The notes: generated by a model from the letters alone, not told the origin. A stretch of DNA of 64,000 bases from Ectobius pallidus (GCA_964059195.1 CAXKWD010000003.1:193898174-193962173), one strand, 5' to 3'. Positions 19,567-31,147 are shown, counted from the stretch's first letter. Translations and numbers: made by a program.

Positions 19567-21698
19567 ATGGAAGGTGATTTACGAGCCTTAATTAGACGTA
19601 GAGGTATTATTAAGCGAGAGCTTACCTTTCTACAAAAGTCGTGTGAAACTGCAAATCAAGAAACAGATGTGTTTTTATTAAAAGTGAAATTCGACAAGCT
19701 AAATGAAGTATGGAACAAGTATGACATTGTTCAAACGCAAATAGAATCTCTTGTGGAAGCAGAAGAAGATTTGAATGAACATGCAGAACACAAGGAAGCT
19801 ATGATGAATGGTTACTTCGAGTTAAAGGCTAAACTCAGTGCTATCATATGTCATCATGAACAGCCAGTTCGTAGTGCAAGTCCAGTGAACAGTGAACAAT
19901 CACAGTGCAGTGGTACATCACATCACACAGTGCATTCTTGCAATGCACAGAGAAATAAAGAAGGCAGTGACAGAGCAGAATCATCCCACTACCAACTCTA
20001 GAATTACCCGTCTTCAATGGAGATGTCACGAAATTCAAACATTTTCATGATATGTTTACTAGCCTTATCGTAAACAATGAATCACTAGATCCAATACAGA
20101 AACATCATTATCTCGTAGCAGCTCTTCAAGAAGAAGCGAAAGTGCTAATCTCAAATCTTCCTATCACCAATGACAATTTCCCAGTAGCCTGGAATTTGAT
20201 TTGTGATCGCTATAATAATACACGATTAATAGCTACATCACATGTGCAACAACTGTTATCATTGCCAGAAATGAGAGCAGACAGTGTAACAGAATTGAGA
20301 AATCTTCTGAGCAGTTTTCAGAGCAATTTAAATGCAGTGGAAGCTCTCTCTCTAGAAGTTCCGCTACATGAAGTTCTATTAACTCAGCTTCTGTTAAACA
20401 GGTTAACAGACAGCACGCGCAAAGTATTTGAGAGTAAAATCGATTCTCAGCATTTTACGTCTCTTCAAGATATCCTACAGTTCCTAGAATCTAAAGCACA
20501 TACTTTAGAGATTTTAGCAACTTCCAACAACGTGTCCAGCCCATCACCTGCAAGAAAGGTTGAGCTGCGATCACCACAATACACTGTCCATGAGTCGTAT
20601 GAATGTACAAACAGATTATCTTGTACCTATTGTCAACGAAATCACAAGCTTTACCATTGTGATGAATTTCGGCAAATTCCAGTCAACGAGCGATGGAATT
20701 TCGTCAACTCTCAACACCTGTGTGTAAACTGTTTCTCATTGAACCATCAGGTACGCCAGTGCAAATTAGATTCCTTCTGTAGTTGCCAAGGATCAAAACA
20801 CAGTCAGTTGTTACATAATGACATGAATATGGTTTCGCTCCAGAATGAATCTAGCTCTACGACAGATGAAATGCCACAAATGAATTCTTTTGTGGTAACT
20901 AGCAAACCTACACATCAGCAAATTTGTCCGCTGTGTAAACTAAACCACGCTTTACACAAGTGCAATAAATTTCGCAAATTCACTGTGCAGCAACGATGGA
21001 GTTGTGCACGATCAAACAAGCTGTGCTTCAATTGCTTCTCTACAGAACATAAAGTACAAGAGTGTGAATTGCCTTCTTATTGTAAGTGTGACTTAAAACA
21101 TAGCAAGTTATTGTATTTTACAACTAAGAAAGTTCAGTCCAAAGCATACGCTTTCACATGCTTTAATATCAATCGAAGTCAGCAGAGCACTTCACTACAT
21201 AGCAATTCTAAACAAGCTAGAATTCGCAATAACTCAAGCAAGGCCTCTCATCACATGCAGAGCAAACGCTTCGAGACAAGTAGACCCAGTGCAGCGGTCA
21301 CACCAGTTCGCTACAGCTTCGCTTCCTTCAAAAACAGGAACGAACATTTGCACACATCCCTTCACAATAAATCTTTCAACAGCCAAGGAAGATTTAAAAT
21401 AAGTGACAGTGGAAAGTCAAGATGTAAAGTAGATCCTTTCTACAGAGCTTTACATTCGCACAACAACACTCAGCAGTGTCTGTCTTCAGAGCGAAACAAC
21501 ACTCCGCAGTGTCTGCATTCATCGAAAAACAACACTTTGCAGTGTCTGTCTTCAGAGCGAAACAACACTCAACAGTGTCTGTCGTCATCTAAAACCAATA
21601 CCAAGCAGTGTTTTTATCTTCAAAATAGTGAAAAGCTATACGTGCATCATCTGCATATGTCCAGTTGGAGAGCTACTATGTCAGCAAAATATCTATAG
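19567..21698 (+). pseudogene. gag: BEL1 gag, with one frameshift and a duplicated zinc-knuckle module
   Basis: The N-terminal part (19567 to about 19980) is a coiled-coil-like region. Near 19975-19990 a one-base change shifts the frame, because the BEL/Pao gag core (L-P-V-F-N-G-D, R-Y-N-N-T-R-L-I-A) continues in a second frame at about 19985-20540. Next come two copies of the same cysteine-rich module (20610-20815 and 20920-21115), each with a C-x2-C-x3-N-H/H-x-L start, an F-R-K/Q core, a C-x2-C-F-S knuckle and a C-x-C-H-S end. A basic segment and five 11-residue repeats (N-N-T-Q-Q-C-L-S-S-E-R type) follow before the stop. No protease or RT follows. The duplicated module is unusual for BEL/Pao gag. 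Confidence 0.85.
21462..21626 (+). repeat. 33-bp in-frame tandem repeat near the end of BEL1 gag
   Basis: Five copies of a 33-bp unit beginning AACAACACT and containing CAGTGTCTG, encoding an 11-residue repeat with one cysteine each. Unit length is a multiple of three and the frame is kept. The last copy is the most diverged. Confidence 0.85.
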
Positions 21699-22155
21699 GT
21701 AGCCAAACCGTTACGCTGTGATATATGTAAGAAAGTAATCCTTTAGCCCTGTTTGTGTTATAAACTCACTTAATGGTTATCAAATGGTCTTTCTCCATTA
21801 TGTCAAGATACAATGTTATTAATATAATATCATCAGCTGTGCCCTGAATGATATTCAGAAATCACCATGCATTTCTTCGACAAGAGTACAGACTGTCTTT
21901 CAACAAGCCACCTGATCTACACTACATGTTACTGATCCAGCTGTTGTGCACAAGTCGAAGTCTTCACTTATGGATGCTACATCAATAGTTTGGATTCCAG
22001 CCATCATTCACCTATACCTTCACAACCTTACGTGTGTTGCCAGTCTAAATTAGTGTAGAGTCAGTGCTTTCCATGTATATACAAGTGTATCTTCTTTATC
22101 ATAGCTTTCTCCCTAGTTATTTTTTCTTAAAGTTAATACTTTAACGGGGGGAGAA
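21699..22155 (+). other. BEL1 3' region with polypurine tract
   Basis: About 450 bp with no open frame, where pol should be. It ends in an ACGGGGGGAGAA purine run (about 22144-22155) directly before the right LTR. Confidence 0.65.
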
Positions 22156-23092
22156 TGTCGGGGTAAGCTATAGGTTCTACTAGCATTTTTCTACGTGTCT
22201 AGTAAGAGTGCATATTCAAATATTCCGCTCAATGTAATATTGCTGAAACAGCAATCTCAGAGCATTGATATTAGTTTGAGTCAGCCTGTTTCTGTGATTC
22301 CCCTCCTCAGCAGGTGCAGCTTTAGAGGCATCGTGACATCACGGCGTCATGTTAGAACACAGTTAGCTTCCTGCATCCTCACGAGACAGACGTGCTGGAT
22401 CGCTCTCTAAATTCGCGCTCATTTCAGACAATAGAAACAGAGGTTTTCTATTAGTACGCGAATAAGGACATAATGCTTCCAGTTACAAGTATTATCGTGT
22501 GCTAGTATTTAATCTACACTAATTACAGTAGATTCATCATTATCGGCTTCTTAGATTATTCTAAAAGTTCGTGTATCGGTTCGGCAACGTTGTGCAACCA
22601 AGCGTTCACAATAGTTCGGCTATAAAGTTCATTATATTCAAGATTCCAGTGTTAAATATTATTAGAAGTAATACAGCGATCCTTACGATCAGTTTAAGAT
22701 ATAATTACATCGCTGGCATAATTAACGAGAAATTATCGCCACGTGTTTCCAAGTTCCCGCCAACTCACATTCCATTGTGCAGTGCAAGTGCACCTATCTC
22801 AGATTCATTTCATTTGTTATATAAGTGTTTCTATTAGTTTTTCAAGTGCATTATTTACCTATATGTTGTGAGAATAAAGTTCCATAGTTTATTACATGAA
22901 TAAGGTTTGGCTTCCAACATTACATTCCGATGATCCCTGTATTCCAGCAACCTGAGATTTATAAGTCCACTCGCTCTAAATTGGGTGTCTGTCCCATGAA
23001 ACAGACTGGTCCTCCGAGTTACTAGAGAATCTTTCTAACATCCCTACCCATCCTTTTGCTCCTATCGTAACGGAATATACCGTTCACATTCA
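22156..23092 (+). repeat. BEL1 right (3') LTR
   Basis: 937 bp, starting TGTCGGGG and ending ATTCA, followed by GTACA. The first ~670 bp match the left LTR at ~99%. The last ~265 bp are largely different, contain AATAAA near 22871 and are ~135 bp longer than the corresponding left part. Confidence 0.85.
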
Positions 23093-23879
23093 GTACATCT
23101 AGGGTTCAGTAAGTAAAATACTAATTAATATACGTGATAAACACTGATATATGGGGTGTGTATTCGCAGACATTTTTAATATTATTTATTTTCTATATCA
23201 AATGCATATTTAGCCTATACCGTCATATTAAAAAACGTATTCAAAATCAAAATATGTTTACAACACGAACACTTTCCATTTCCTGTCCAGAATAGTGAAA
23301 GAAGATGGGAACTTGACAATCGATTAAACCTTTTTTAACTTCTCATTCCTCATTATTTCTTATTCCTTTTATTATCGGTATGCTAGGCCATCGTTACATG
23401 ATTTTCATTTCTAGTTATGAGATAAAATATTGTTAAGAATATTTCATTGCATGACATAGCAGAATATAAAGGCAGAATTTACGTTAAGTTATGTAGCTTA
23501 TTAAATTGGCAACGCTACTGTCACAATTTTTATTCGAAGCCGTTAATCTAACTTGGATATTTAGAAATCACAGAATTTATATTTTGATCTCAGATGCAAT
23601 AAAAGGCTACAGTAATATACACATATTTATACAGCAAAGTAAAATAAATAAGCCTAAAATAACTAAAAAAAATTAAACAGGGAAGTGATGTTGAAATATA
23701 AAGGTGCAATAAAGATACAATTTAACAGAGGTATAAAACTAACACAATGTACTGTAATTATCATTGCGTTACTATGTAATTCTAATTTATTTGCATTTGT
23801 AATTTACTCAATTTTTAAATGGCCCATAACATCTTCTCGATGCTTCGGCAAATTTTATATTAATTTAAATATTAAATAA
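23093..23879. other. No gene seen; spacer between BEL1 and the right inverted arm
   Basis: AT-rich DNA. If the inverted arms belong to one element, this is its original interior. Nothing recognisable is encoded. Confidence 0.4.
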
Positions 23880-24295
23880 TATCCAATCGCCACACTGCAT
23901 ATAAATATCCATACATTAATAACTTATTACTGCAAGTCGAGTACAAAATAACGTTGTCTATATCGGAAATTTCTCATAATATTTGATAGGTAATCCTTCC
24001 TGTTTGGTCTTATTTAGAACCTATCTGCTGTAATTTTTCTTTCGTCTGTTTGACACTTAAACATTCTAGAAGGGCCCAGTAGACAAGGAAGTATGTATAG
24101 TAGTCTCGTGTCCTCTATAAAAACATAAAATTACGAACATATTTTTCGGACCGGGAAGATGGAACGCCATTTAAAAGCATGGTGCCAGCAGACGACAACT
24201 GAAAAAACAAGTGACGGACGGCTAGCGCATACCGGCTAGTACACCCACGCTATCTGTCGGAGAAGTTTGGCGAGCTACATCTCTATTTCACCGCC
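23880..24295. repeat. Right arm of a diverged long inverted repeat (partner 3425-3864)
   Basis: Reverse-complement match to 3425-3864 in many blocks, for example ATCCAATCGCCA, GTAGACAAGGAAGT and the AAGCATGGTGCCAGCAGACG block. It ends at AGCTACATCTCTA near 24285, matching GATGTAGCG at 3430. Confidence 0.6.
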
Positions 24296-24348
24296 GTCTC
24301 GATACACGATTAATAATAAATAAGGAAAGCGCACAAATTGTGCAAAAG

Positions 24349-24745
24349 TTATTGGTGACAGTTTGTGCAATAGTCGATTATCGAATTCACTCGCATTTCA
24401 CAACGTAACACATGATAAAGGTCACAAAATTTGTCACAGAGTTTACATAGACAGTTCGGGCCTGGGTCATGGTAATATTTAGCCTTGCACACCTTGTGAT
24501 GGTAGCCATGCACTGCCATAGAATTTACGAAGTGACGTAGTTTCTGGTTTGTATCCGTCCATGACCTATTTGTCATTGCCTCTGTAGAGTAAAAGTCGTT
24601 CCATATTTCCCTTCTTTTCCTCTCTCTGTCCTCTAACAGCTTCCTCCAATTTCCTGTTGAAGGCAGGTCACTTTTCCATCTCAGATCTTCGATTAGGAAA
24701 GGTTCACGTGCAAGTTTATTGTGTTTATTGTTAGCCAGTTGTACC
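24349..24745 (-). pseudogene. C-terminal tail and zinc motif of the older non-LTR element
   Basis: The frame is open upstream of the ATG at 24576 to about 24745. It reads into a basic R-K-L-L-E-D-R-E-R-K-R-R segment, a R-H-F-V-N-S-M-A-V-H-G-Y-H-H block and C-L-C-K-L-C-D-x-F-C-x-L-Y-H-V-L-R-C, a C-C-H-C-type motif near the C-terminus. Such a tail after RT is typical of several non-LTR clades. I do not name the clade with confidence. Confidence 0.65.
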
Positions 24746-24807
24746 AGGTGTACACGGCTGAGAAATAATACAAGAGATTAAATACACAGAATGAAATATA
24801 CAAAAAC

Positions 24808-24915
24808 ATACACTTAAGAAAATACAATAAAACTTTTAAGATAATACACTTAAGAAAATACACTAATACACTTAAGAAAAAAAACCCTAATACACTTAAG
24901 AAGAGACACTAATTA
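24808..24915. repeat. Short tandem repeat ACACTTAAGAAAATACA-type
   Basis: ACACTTAAGAA recurs four or five times with spacings of about 20-40 bp. It lies just downstream of the CR1/Jockey-like ORF on the minus strand, so it may belong to that element's 3' untranslated region. Confidence 0.6.
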
Positions 24916-24929
24916 ACAAAATTTTGAGA

Positions 24930-27500
24930 ATTTTAAACACTCAACAATTTATGCACACTTTCTTATTATAAATATATATATATATGACTAATTCTTTTCA
25001 TTTATAAATTCTTCTAATGAATAGTAGGCTTTTTCTAAGAGGAAAGATTTTATTTTTCTTAATTTGAGATTATTGCTTGAAATGGTTTTTAATGAGGTCG
25101 GTAAGTGATTGTAAAGGTCTTTTGCTCTAATTTCTATACTTTTATTGCCTAAAGAACCTCTTAATGACTTCTTAAAATAATTACTATTGTTTCTTGTGTA
25201 GTGATAGTGCATGTTTTGGTTTTTGTCCTGAATGTAGTTTATTATTACAAATTTGATGTTTTCAAAGATATATAGGGAAGGAATTGTAAGTATTTTTAGT
25301 TTTTTAAATATATTTTTACAAGATTGAATTTGAGGTATTTTTTCTATGACTCTAATGGCTTTTTTTTGTAATCTGAATATACTTAATAATTTATTTTTTG
25401 ATGAAGACCCCCAAAGAATTATGCCATAGTTTAAGTGAGAGTGAATGAAAGCGAAATATAGTTGTTTTAGGGTAGCTTTATCCATAACTTGCCTCGTCTG
25501 TTTTAAAATGTAGATACCTTTATTTATTTTTTTCCTGATTTTCTCAATATGAAAATACCATCGTAAATTTTGATCTATAACCAAGCCTAAAAAGTTTGAG
25601 TGATTGACTTCTGGAAGTTCCTCATTTTTTATTTTAATTTTGATGTTAGAAGTTTTTTCTTTCTTCAAAGTGATTTTCATCCAAACTGTTTTCTTGAGAT
25701 TCATTACCATATCTAGATTTTTGAAGTATTCATCCACCATGTTAATTATTGAGTTTGCTTTATTTTCTAGACCCTTTAATGTATCGTCTGTGATTATAAT
25801 TGTAGTGTCATCTGCATATCCTATTGCAGTTCCCCCAACATCTTCGACTTTCTGAAACAAATCATTTATATATAGTAAGAATAAATAAGGGCCAAGCTTT
25901 GAACCCTGTGGCACTCCTTGTTTTATTGTATTAAATTTTGATCTGTACTTGACTATGTTATCATTTATTTCATGTTTAATTTCTACGCTTTGAGATCTGT
26001 TCTTTAAGTATTCCTTGATCCAATCTTTTGAAATTCCTCTTATACCATAGCCATCTAATTTATCCAATAATTTTTTATTGTTGACACAGTCAAAGGCTTT
26101 AGACAGGTCCAAGAACATTGCGATTACATGTTTTCTATTATGTAGTGCCTGAATTATAACATCATTTCCTTTACTAATGGCTAGTAATGTCGATTTTTTC
26201 TTTTGAAAACCAAATTGCTGATTTGACATAATTTTAAATTTATTGCAAAAATTTTGCAATTGTTCGAGATACAGACCTTCCATAATTTTTGAGAATACCG
26301 AACATAACGAAATTGGTCTGTAATTTTCTAAAGACTTTTTTGTACCTTTTTGTTTGTATAAAGGTCTTACAATTATTTTATTTAATATTTCTGGAAATGT
26401 GCCTGTTGTAAAGCAATGATTTATCAAGTGGGTAAGAGGTTCTAAAATTTCGTACTTGCAAAATTTCAACATTTCATTTGAAAATTCATCGAGCCCCGCA
26501 GATCTTTTGCTTTTTAGAGAGCTAATTTGCTTAAGAAGATCATAATGTGTAATTTCTGATATTACCATAGAATTGCTTGGAGAACTGGTGTGTATTACAT
26601 TATCTAAAGCAAAATTACTGATTCCCAATTCTTTAGTTATGTTTATAAAATAATTATTAAATAGTTCACAGATTTTTTGTGGATCCTTGAGCAAGATACC
26701 ATTTTTTTCAATCACTAAATTTTCAATTTGATTGTCTGAATCTCTATGTAAAGTTTTTACGATGTTCCATGTTGTCTTTATTTTATTCTCAGAGTTTAGA
26801 ATTAGAGATCTATTATGTGATTTTTTGGCAAGAGTCATTACTTCTTTCAGAATGGATTCATATTTTTGTATATAATTAAGCGATTTTTCATCTAAACCAG
26901 CTGATTTCAGTTTGTTTAATGCTTCCATTCTTTTTTTAGAAATTTTTATTCCTTTTGTCATCCAATTTCTTATTTTTTTGTTGTTGATTTTATCTTGAAA
27001 TACCTTTTTCTTTGGTATTGATTTGTCTAAGCATGATTTCAATAAATTTAAAAAAACATTGAATTTTTCTTTTGTACATTCTACTTCGTATATTTTATTC
27101 CAATTAATTTCACTTATGTTTTCCTTAAGCCTATTTAGCGATGCTACGTTTATTAATCGTCTAACTTCATACACTTTTTGTTTATTATGCGATTTAGACT
27201 TCTTGAATTTTGCTGTGAGGATTTGCCCATAATGGTCACTTAGCCCTGATCTATTTAACTGTACGGTATACTCATTTTCATGTAAATTGGTATAAATATG
27301 GTCTATACTTGTGGATGAATTTTTTGTCACCCTAGTTGGATCAGTTTTGACTAATGTCAGTTTATGTCTAACTAATATGTCTAACAATAGCTTTTTAATG
27401 TTACTCTCTCTCGTTAAGTCAATGTTCATATCCCCTGCTACAATAATACTGTTCTTTTTATTTATTCTATTAGTTCTATTCTATTAGTTCTATTTATTTT
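24930..27500 (-). mobile_element. CR1/L2/Jockey-like non-LTR retrotransposon, 5'-truncated, intact RT ORF
   Basis: The insertion splits the older non-LTR copy. It begins within the endonuclease (5'-truncated near 27480, where TTCTATTAGTTCTA is repeated) and ends after a short 3' region with a (TA)n tail (24967-24984). The long uninterrupted ORF shows it is much younger than its host element. Confidence 0.8.
24988..27464 (-). CDS. Endonuclease remnant plus reverse transcriptase (CR1/L2/Jockey-like)
   Basis: The frame is open upstream of the ATG at 27429 (I-I-V-A-G-D-M-N-I-D, an endonuclease block), so that ATG is internal and the true start was lost by truncation. Numbering from it: endonuclease S-D-H at 64-66; a basic linker; RT with F-L-D-L-S-K-A-F-D at 439-447, G-V-P-Q-G-S at 505-510 and the catalytic Y-A-D-D at 538-541; then the thumb with H-S-H-L-N-Y-G-I-I-L-W-G near 695-706. 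No RNase H follows. There are 813 codons from the ATG with no stop or frameshift, so this RT could still be made if transcribed. The endonuclease is incomplete, so the copy itself cannot retrotranspose. Confidence 0.88.
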
Positions 27501-27652
27501 TTATTTATTTAGTTCGTATACTAACCTTGACTTTGTATACTTGGAGACTCCGAGGGCGGCCTTGAGGAAGCGGGCTTTGACTTTTTCCATGCGGAGGAGA
27601 TCTGTGTAACTTAGTTTTTCCCATGTTACCTCCAGTCCATATGTGAGGATGG
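27500..27652 (-). pseudogene. 5' end of the older non-LTR copy
   Basis: Encodes a post-RT segment (L-T-Y-G-L-E, then L-R-M-E-K-V-K-A-R-F-L-K). It starts directly after the 15-bp duplication, as expected for a 5'-truncated insertion. Confidence 0.65.
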
Positions 27653-27678
27653 ATACACGATTAATACAGTTTAGAAGG

Positions 27679-27776
27679 CAGTGCTCTATTTAACGTATAG
27701 AATTGCGCACAATGTGCGAAATTCATAGTACAACACGGATTTGCTTTGCGATCAAACCTATAGAGATAGAACACTG
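27679..27776. repeat. Small palindromic element, CAGTG ends
   Basis: CAGTGCTCTATTTA at the left pairs with GATAGAACACTG at the right, with a GCGCACAATGTGCG palindrome inside. CAGTG ends resemble hAT miniatures, but the flanking eight bases do not match, so assignment is weak. Confidence 0.3.
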
Positions 27777-28319
27777 TGCGCAATACCTATTTATTAATAC
27801 CTCGAGTTATCACAGAGCTCAATGGTGTGGATCGTGTTTGTTAGGTTAGGAATAGGTTTATTGTGATTGGAAATGTTGAAAACATCATGTGTTTATACCA
27901 TTTATTTAATAGTTAGTTGTTCACTAATTCCCCATTTCGGTACTACTATTTCAATACGTTTGATACTTTATCGGAACTCTACAGGTTCAACAGAACAAAG
28001 ACACAACTACAAGAGAGATTTAAAATAGGGTTATGTTTGAAGTAGATAACGATAATATTTGTTTGATGTGTTTGGTGACGATTGTACAGTGAGTCCCACG
28101 CAAGAGTTGGCCAATGACGTGCGCTTTCTGCATCGCGGTGAGCTCAGCTCCAACTCCCGAGTGATCGGGTGAATATCTACGCAAATAAAGCCGTGATCAG
28201 TGTATTGATTCAGGTTCTCACATTTACAGTTAAAATTACAGTGAAAATAACCATGTATCTCATCACAAGAGATGTTGGAAATGTTCACCTCTTGCATCCA
28301 CACAATACATATTCAACGT

Positions 28320-28475
28320 ATTTTGATACTGCAAAAGAAGGTAGTTAGGGTAATAACAAACACACAAATTGGAACATTGTAGACCTTTGTTTATTAAATT
28401 ACGTTGTCTTACCATAATTAATCTTTATATCTATAATGTACTGCTTTATACAAAAAACAATCTGTCATGCCATAA
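28320..28475 (+). pseudogene. Decayed non-LTR RT thumb fragment
   Basis: Two overlapping frames give I-L-I-L-Q-K-K-V-V-R-V-I-T-N and then C-R-P-L-F-I-K-L-R-C-L, with a N-L-Y-I-Y-N-V-L-L-Y block. This is the L-Q-K-K-A-I-R-x-I pattern found after RT in Jockey/CR1-like proteins. One frameshift separates them. It marks the left part of the DNA inserted in the mariner element. Confidence 0.65.
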
Positions 28476-29486
28476 CTTAAAAAAATCCCTTTAGGCAGGC
28501 CTACAGGCGGAGGTAGATTTCAAAGTGCTTTTGGTTTAATTTTTGTCGCTGCATAGCACTCTTTTTCTTTAGCCTTGGCATGGTAAACCTGCAGTAATAA
28601 GAACTGAATTCGGTAAAGAGGAAGAGCCTACAATCATTTGTTTTGACAACAAGAATAGGATATAATATTCTGGGAGGCCGTGCGCAAGATCAGCAATGAA
28701 TAAAATTAGCAAAGCCGCTAAACAAGACAAAATGATTATATTATAATAATTCTTTTAAGTGTTATTATTTTCAAACATTAAAATCTCGCGTCATATGAGA
28801 GCTATCAAGAAACTATTTATTGATTTGTAGAGTACTCATCAAGAGCTTTTCAACGATACCCCACAAGACGTGGTTTCAAAAGTTTCGAATTTTCATCCCC
28901 CACCCTCACTCGAACCCCCGAATTGTTGGTGTCACTGTGAACTCCATAGGGAGTACTCTAATTTATTCCAACAAAGTTTCCCTCTATACTTCATAGGGGC
29001 CGAGATATAAATGTTTTAAAATTTCAACCCCCTCCCCCGACCACCCCCTTGGGCCAATTTTGCCCATTAACGAACTTGTCCGAACTATAAGGCCTAGAAA
29101 TAGCATAATAAAATTTGGTTCAAATATCTTCAAAATTACGGCCGCTATCGTGTAAAGATATATATATACAAATATCACAAATTTTTTTTTTTGAACGGGC
29201 GGTGGTTTCGTACTTAGGGGAGCATGAAACGTAAAGATATGAAAGAATTTTTCGAAAATCATAAAGTGGTATCCATTGCAATAGGTACCGGTAGATTTTT
29301 CTTTGAAATCTACCTAAAAAGATATACATAATTATAATACCAGACAAAGTAAGAAAATAAATATACCATTTCATAGATTACATAAGTCATCAAATAGTAA
29401 TGAAATGTTAGGTCTAAGAATGTTTAATACACTACTGTCAAAGCTTGCTGAATTGCCTATAAATCTATTCAAATGCAAGGTGTATA
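28476..29486. other. No gene seen; part of the composite insertion
   Basis: About 1 kb of AT-rich DNA with C-rich patches (CCCCCACCCTC near 28900 and CCCCTCCCCCGACC near 29030). Long open frames on the minus strand (for example 29262-28984) have no recognisable similarity and look like chance frames. Confidence 0.4.
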
Positions 29487-30752
29487 CGGGTCATTCTCCA
29501 GAAAAGGGCAGATTTCAATGTTAGAATTTTTTTTTTTTAATATTTTTTATTTTGGATCATGTAATTTTTTTATGTAATATTTCCTTCTGCAGAGTACTAC
29601 TGAGGTACTTGCCCTACTTACCGAGTGGTATTTTGCATTAAATTAACAAGGTTAGAAAATGGCGCATTCATGGAGGTGAGAAAATAGTATGAAATAGTAA
29701 TTATAATAGAAGTTATGTGAGAATTAGAATTAATTTACTGTATTAAATGTTATCATGAAAATGAACAATATTTATTACCATACAAATGGATTAACACATA
29801 ACTTTGTACTTATTTTTATCTATGTTAAAATAGATTATCACCTTAAAACCAAAACTTTAAATCAAAACATGATATATTGTCATAAACTATTAGGCTATAC
29901 CAGTATCTTCTTTAAACAAAAATAAATAATGCAGACAGTTAAATATGTCATCAATTACAACATTAATTACACCTCCATGGATAGGACTCGAGAGTAACAG
30001 TAACGGAGGTGAGGGTAACGGAGGTGAGATTTTTCTCTAATTTGTCAAACAGCTTGGGAACATTTGAGGTTAGAAAATCTCAGTTCTAGAGTTTAACTTA
30101 GCATTCCTTATTATTATAATTTATAGCAAAAGTAAATATAAAAACATACAACTTTACCGTTGGGTGTAGGTAACGGAGGTGAGGAAGTCCAATTACCAAC
30201 TTTGCATTTAGCCCTTTTACACAAACAAACAACACTTAAAATCACACTAACAGCTTGGCTTTATATAAATGATAAGAAAACTGCCAAAAGTTGGAGTCCA
30301 AGGAAAATAGAAAGACTACAGTGCCATATCTGTGGAAATAATTGAACTTTTATATTGTTTCACGGAGGTGAGGTCTCACCTTGGGACAAGCATGTTTAGT
30401 GCAAAAAATTGTCTTTACAAAATGATATATTTTCTATTCAGTTATTAATTACTCATTTTTTGAGCTGTTTGTTCTTGTTATAACACTAAAATGGAATAAA
30501 AATTAAAGCCTGTTGAATTATGAAAGAATGAAAATGACAAGTCAGGCATTGGGACATGACACGGAGGGGAGATCTCACATACTGTGCCCTAAAATGCAGA
30601 AAATTGTAACTTCTGTTTAAAAAGTGGAATATGGGATCAAATAGACCTTATTTCAATCTAACTTATCATAATAATTAATAATCCATAAGTACTTATTTTA
30701 CACCAGAAAATCAACTGCGACATGAATCTGCCCTTTTCTGGAGAATAACCCA
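29487..30752. mobile_element. TIR DNA element with repeated GGAGGTGAG motif, TA-flanked
   Basis: The left end CGGGTCATTCTCCAGAAAAG continues into GGCAGATT. Its inverse lies at 30752, with one or two changes, and TA flanks both ends (29485-29486 and 30753-30754). The ~28-bp TIR with TA duplication points to the Tc1/mariner group or a relative, but no transposase is left. Inside, GGAGGTGAG occurs five times on the plus strand (29672, 30005, 30020, 30175, 30364), mostly after TAAC or AC, with a near-copy GGAGGGGAG at 30563. Confidence 0.7.
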
Positions 30753-31147
30753 TACCTACCTGGTTAACAACCCTTTCTACTCTGTGTCTGAATTTTTTGA
30801 GTGTAATATAGTTTAATGGTACCGGTACTATGAATACAGGTTTTAAAATGTACATAGGAGGTTAAGTTAGATTGTAGTCCTGACTTTGTCTATTACCGAA
30901 ATGGTTTAACGACAATAAAATTCTTATTTATTTATTGGCACCTTCTTAGGAAATTTTCTTTCGCACGCTTTAGTTCAGCTTCCGAGATAGAATTAATTTC
31001 TCTTGTGATATTGTCTCCAAGTTCTTCTAGTGTATGGGAAATTGACCTATACACTTTATTTTTCAAGTTTCCCAATAATAAATATTATTCAGGACAGGGA
31101 CAGGGTTCTGATTTGTGTTGATTGGGGAGGCTTTGAAGTCTATGTAA

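Larger units (their letters stand above)
3865..23092 (+). mobile_element. BEL1: BEL/Pao LTR retrotransposon, gag-only, plus strand
   Basis: Long direct repeats at 3865-4666 and 22156-23092 begin TGTCGGGG and end ATTCA. They are flanked by the same five bases, GTACA (3860-3864 and 23093-23097), as expected for a BEL/Pao integration. Between them are a primer-binding-site candidate (4670), a gag gene (19567-21698) and a polypurine tract before 22156, with no protease, RT or integrase. Excluding the 14.5-kb BEL2 insertion in the leader, the copy is about 4.8 kb. It could not have supplied its own enzymes and must have used those of a related element. The two LTRs differ at about nine positions in their first ~670 bp and are unlike beyond that. 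Confidence 0.9.
24316..27652 (-). mobile_element. 5'-truncated non-LTR retrotransposon with 15-bp target duplication, itself interrupted
   Basis: The same 15 bases, GATACACGATTAATA, occur at 24301-24315 and about 27653-27667 and flank a minus-strand copy. Its 5' part (27652 to about 27510) encodes an R-V-S-I-L-T-Y-G-L-E post-RT segment ending S-K-Y-T-K-S-R-L-V-Y. Its 3' part (about 24745-24316) resumes with L-A-N-N-K-H-N-K-L-A-R and a C-terminal zinc motif. The younger CR1/Jockey-like copy lies between these halves. Only the thumb and tail of this copy's protein remain. Confidence 0.75.

Noticed and set aside
28984..29374. Overlapping minus-strand frames of 84-92 codons
   Set aside because: Hydrophobic or proline-rich chance frames without similarity or conserved motifs.
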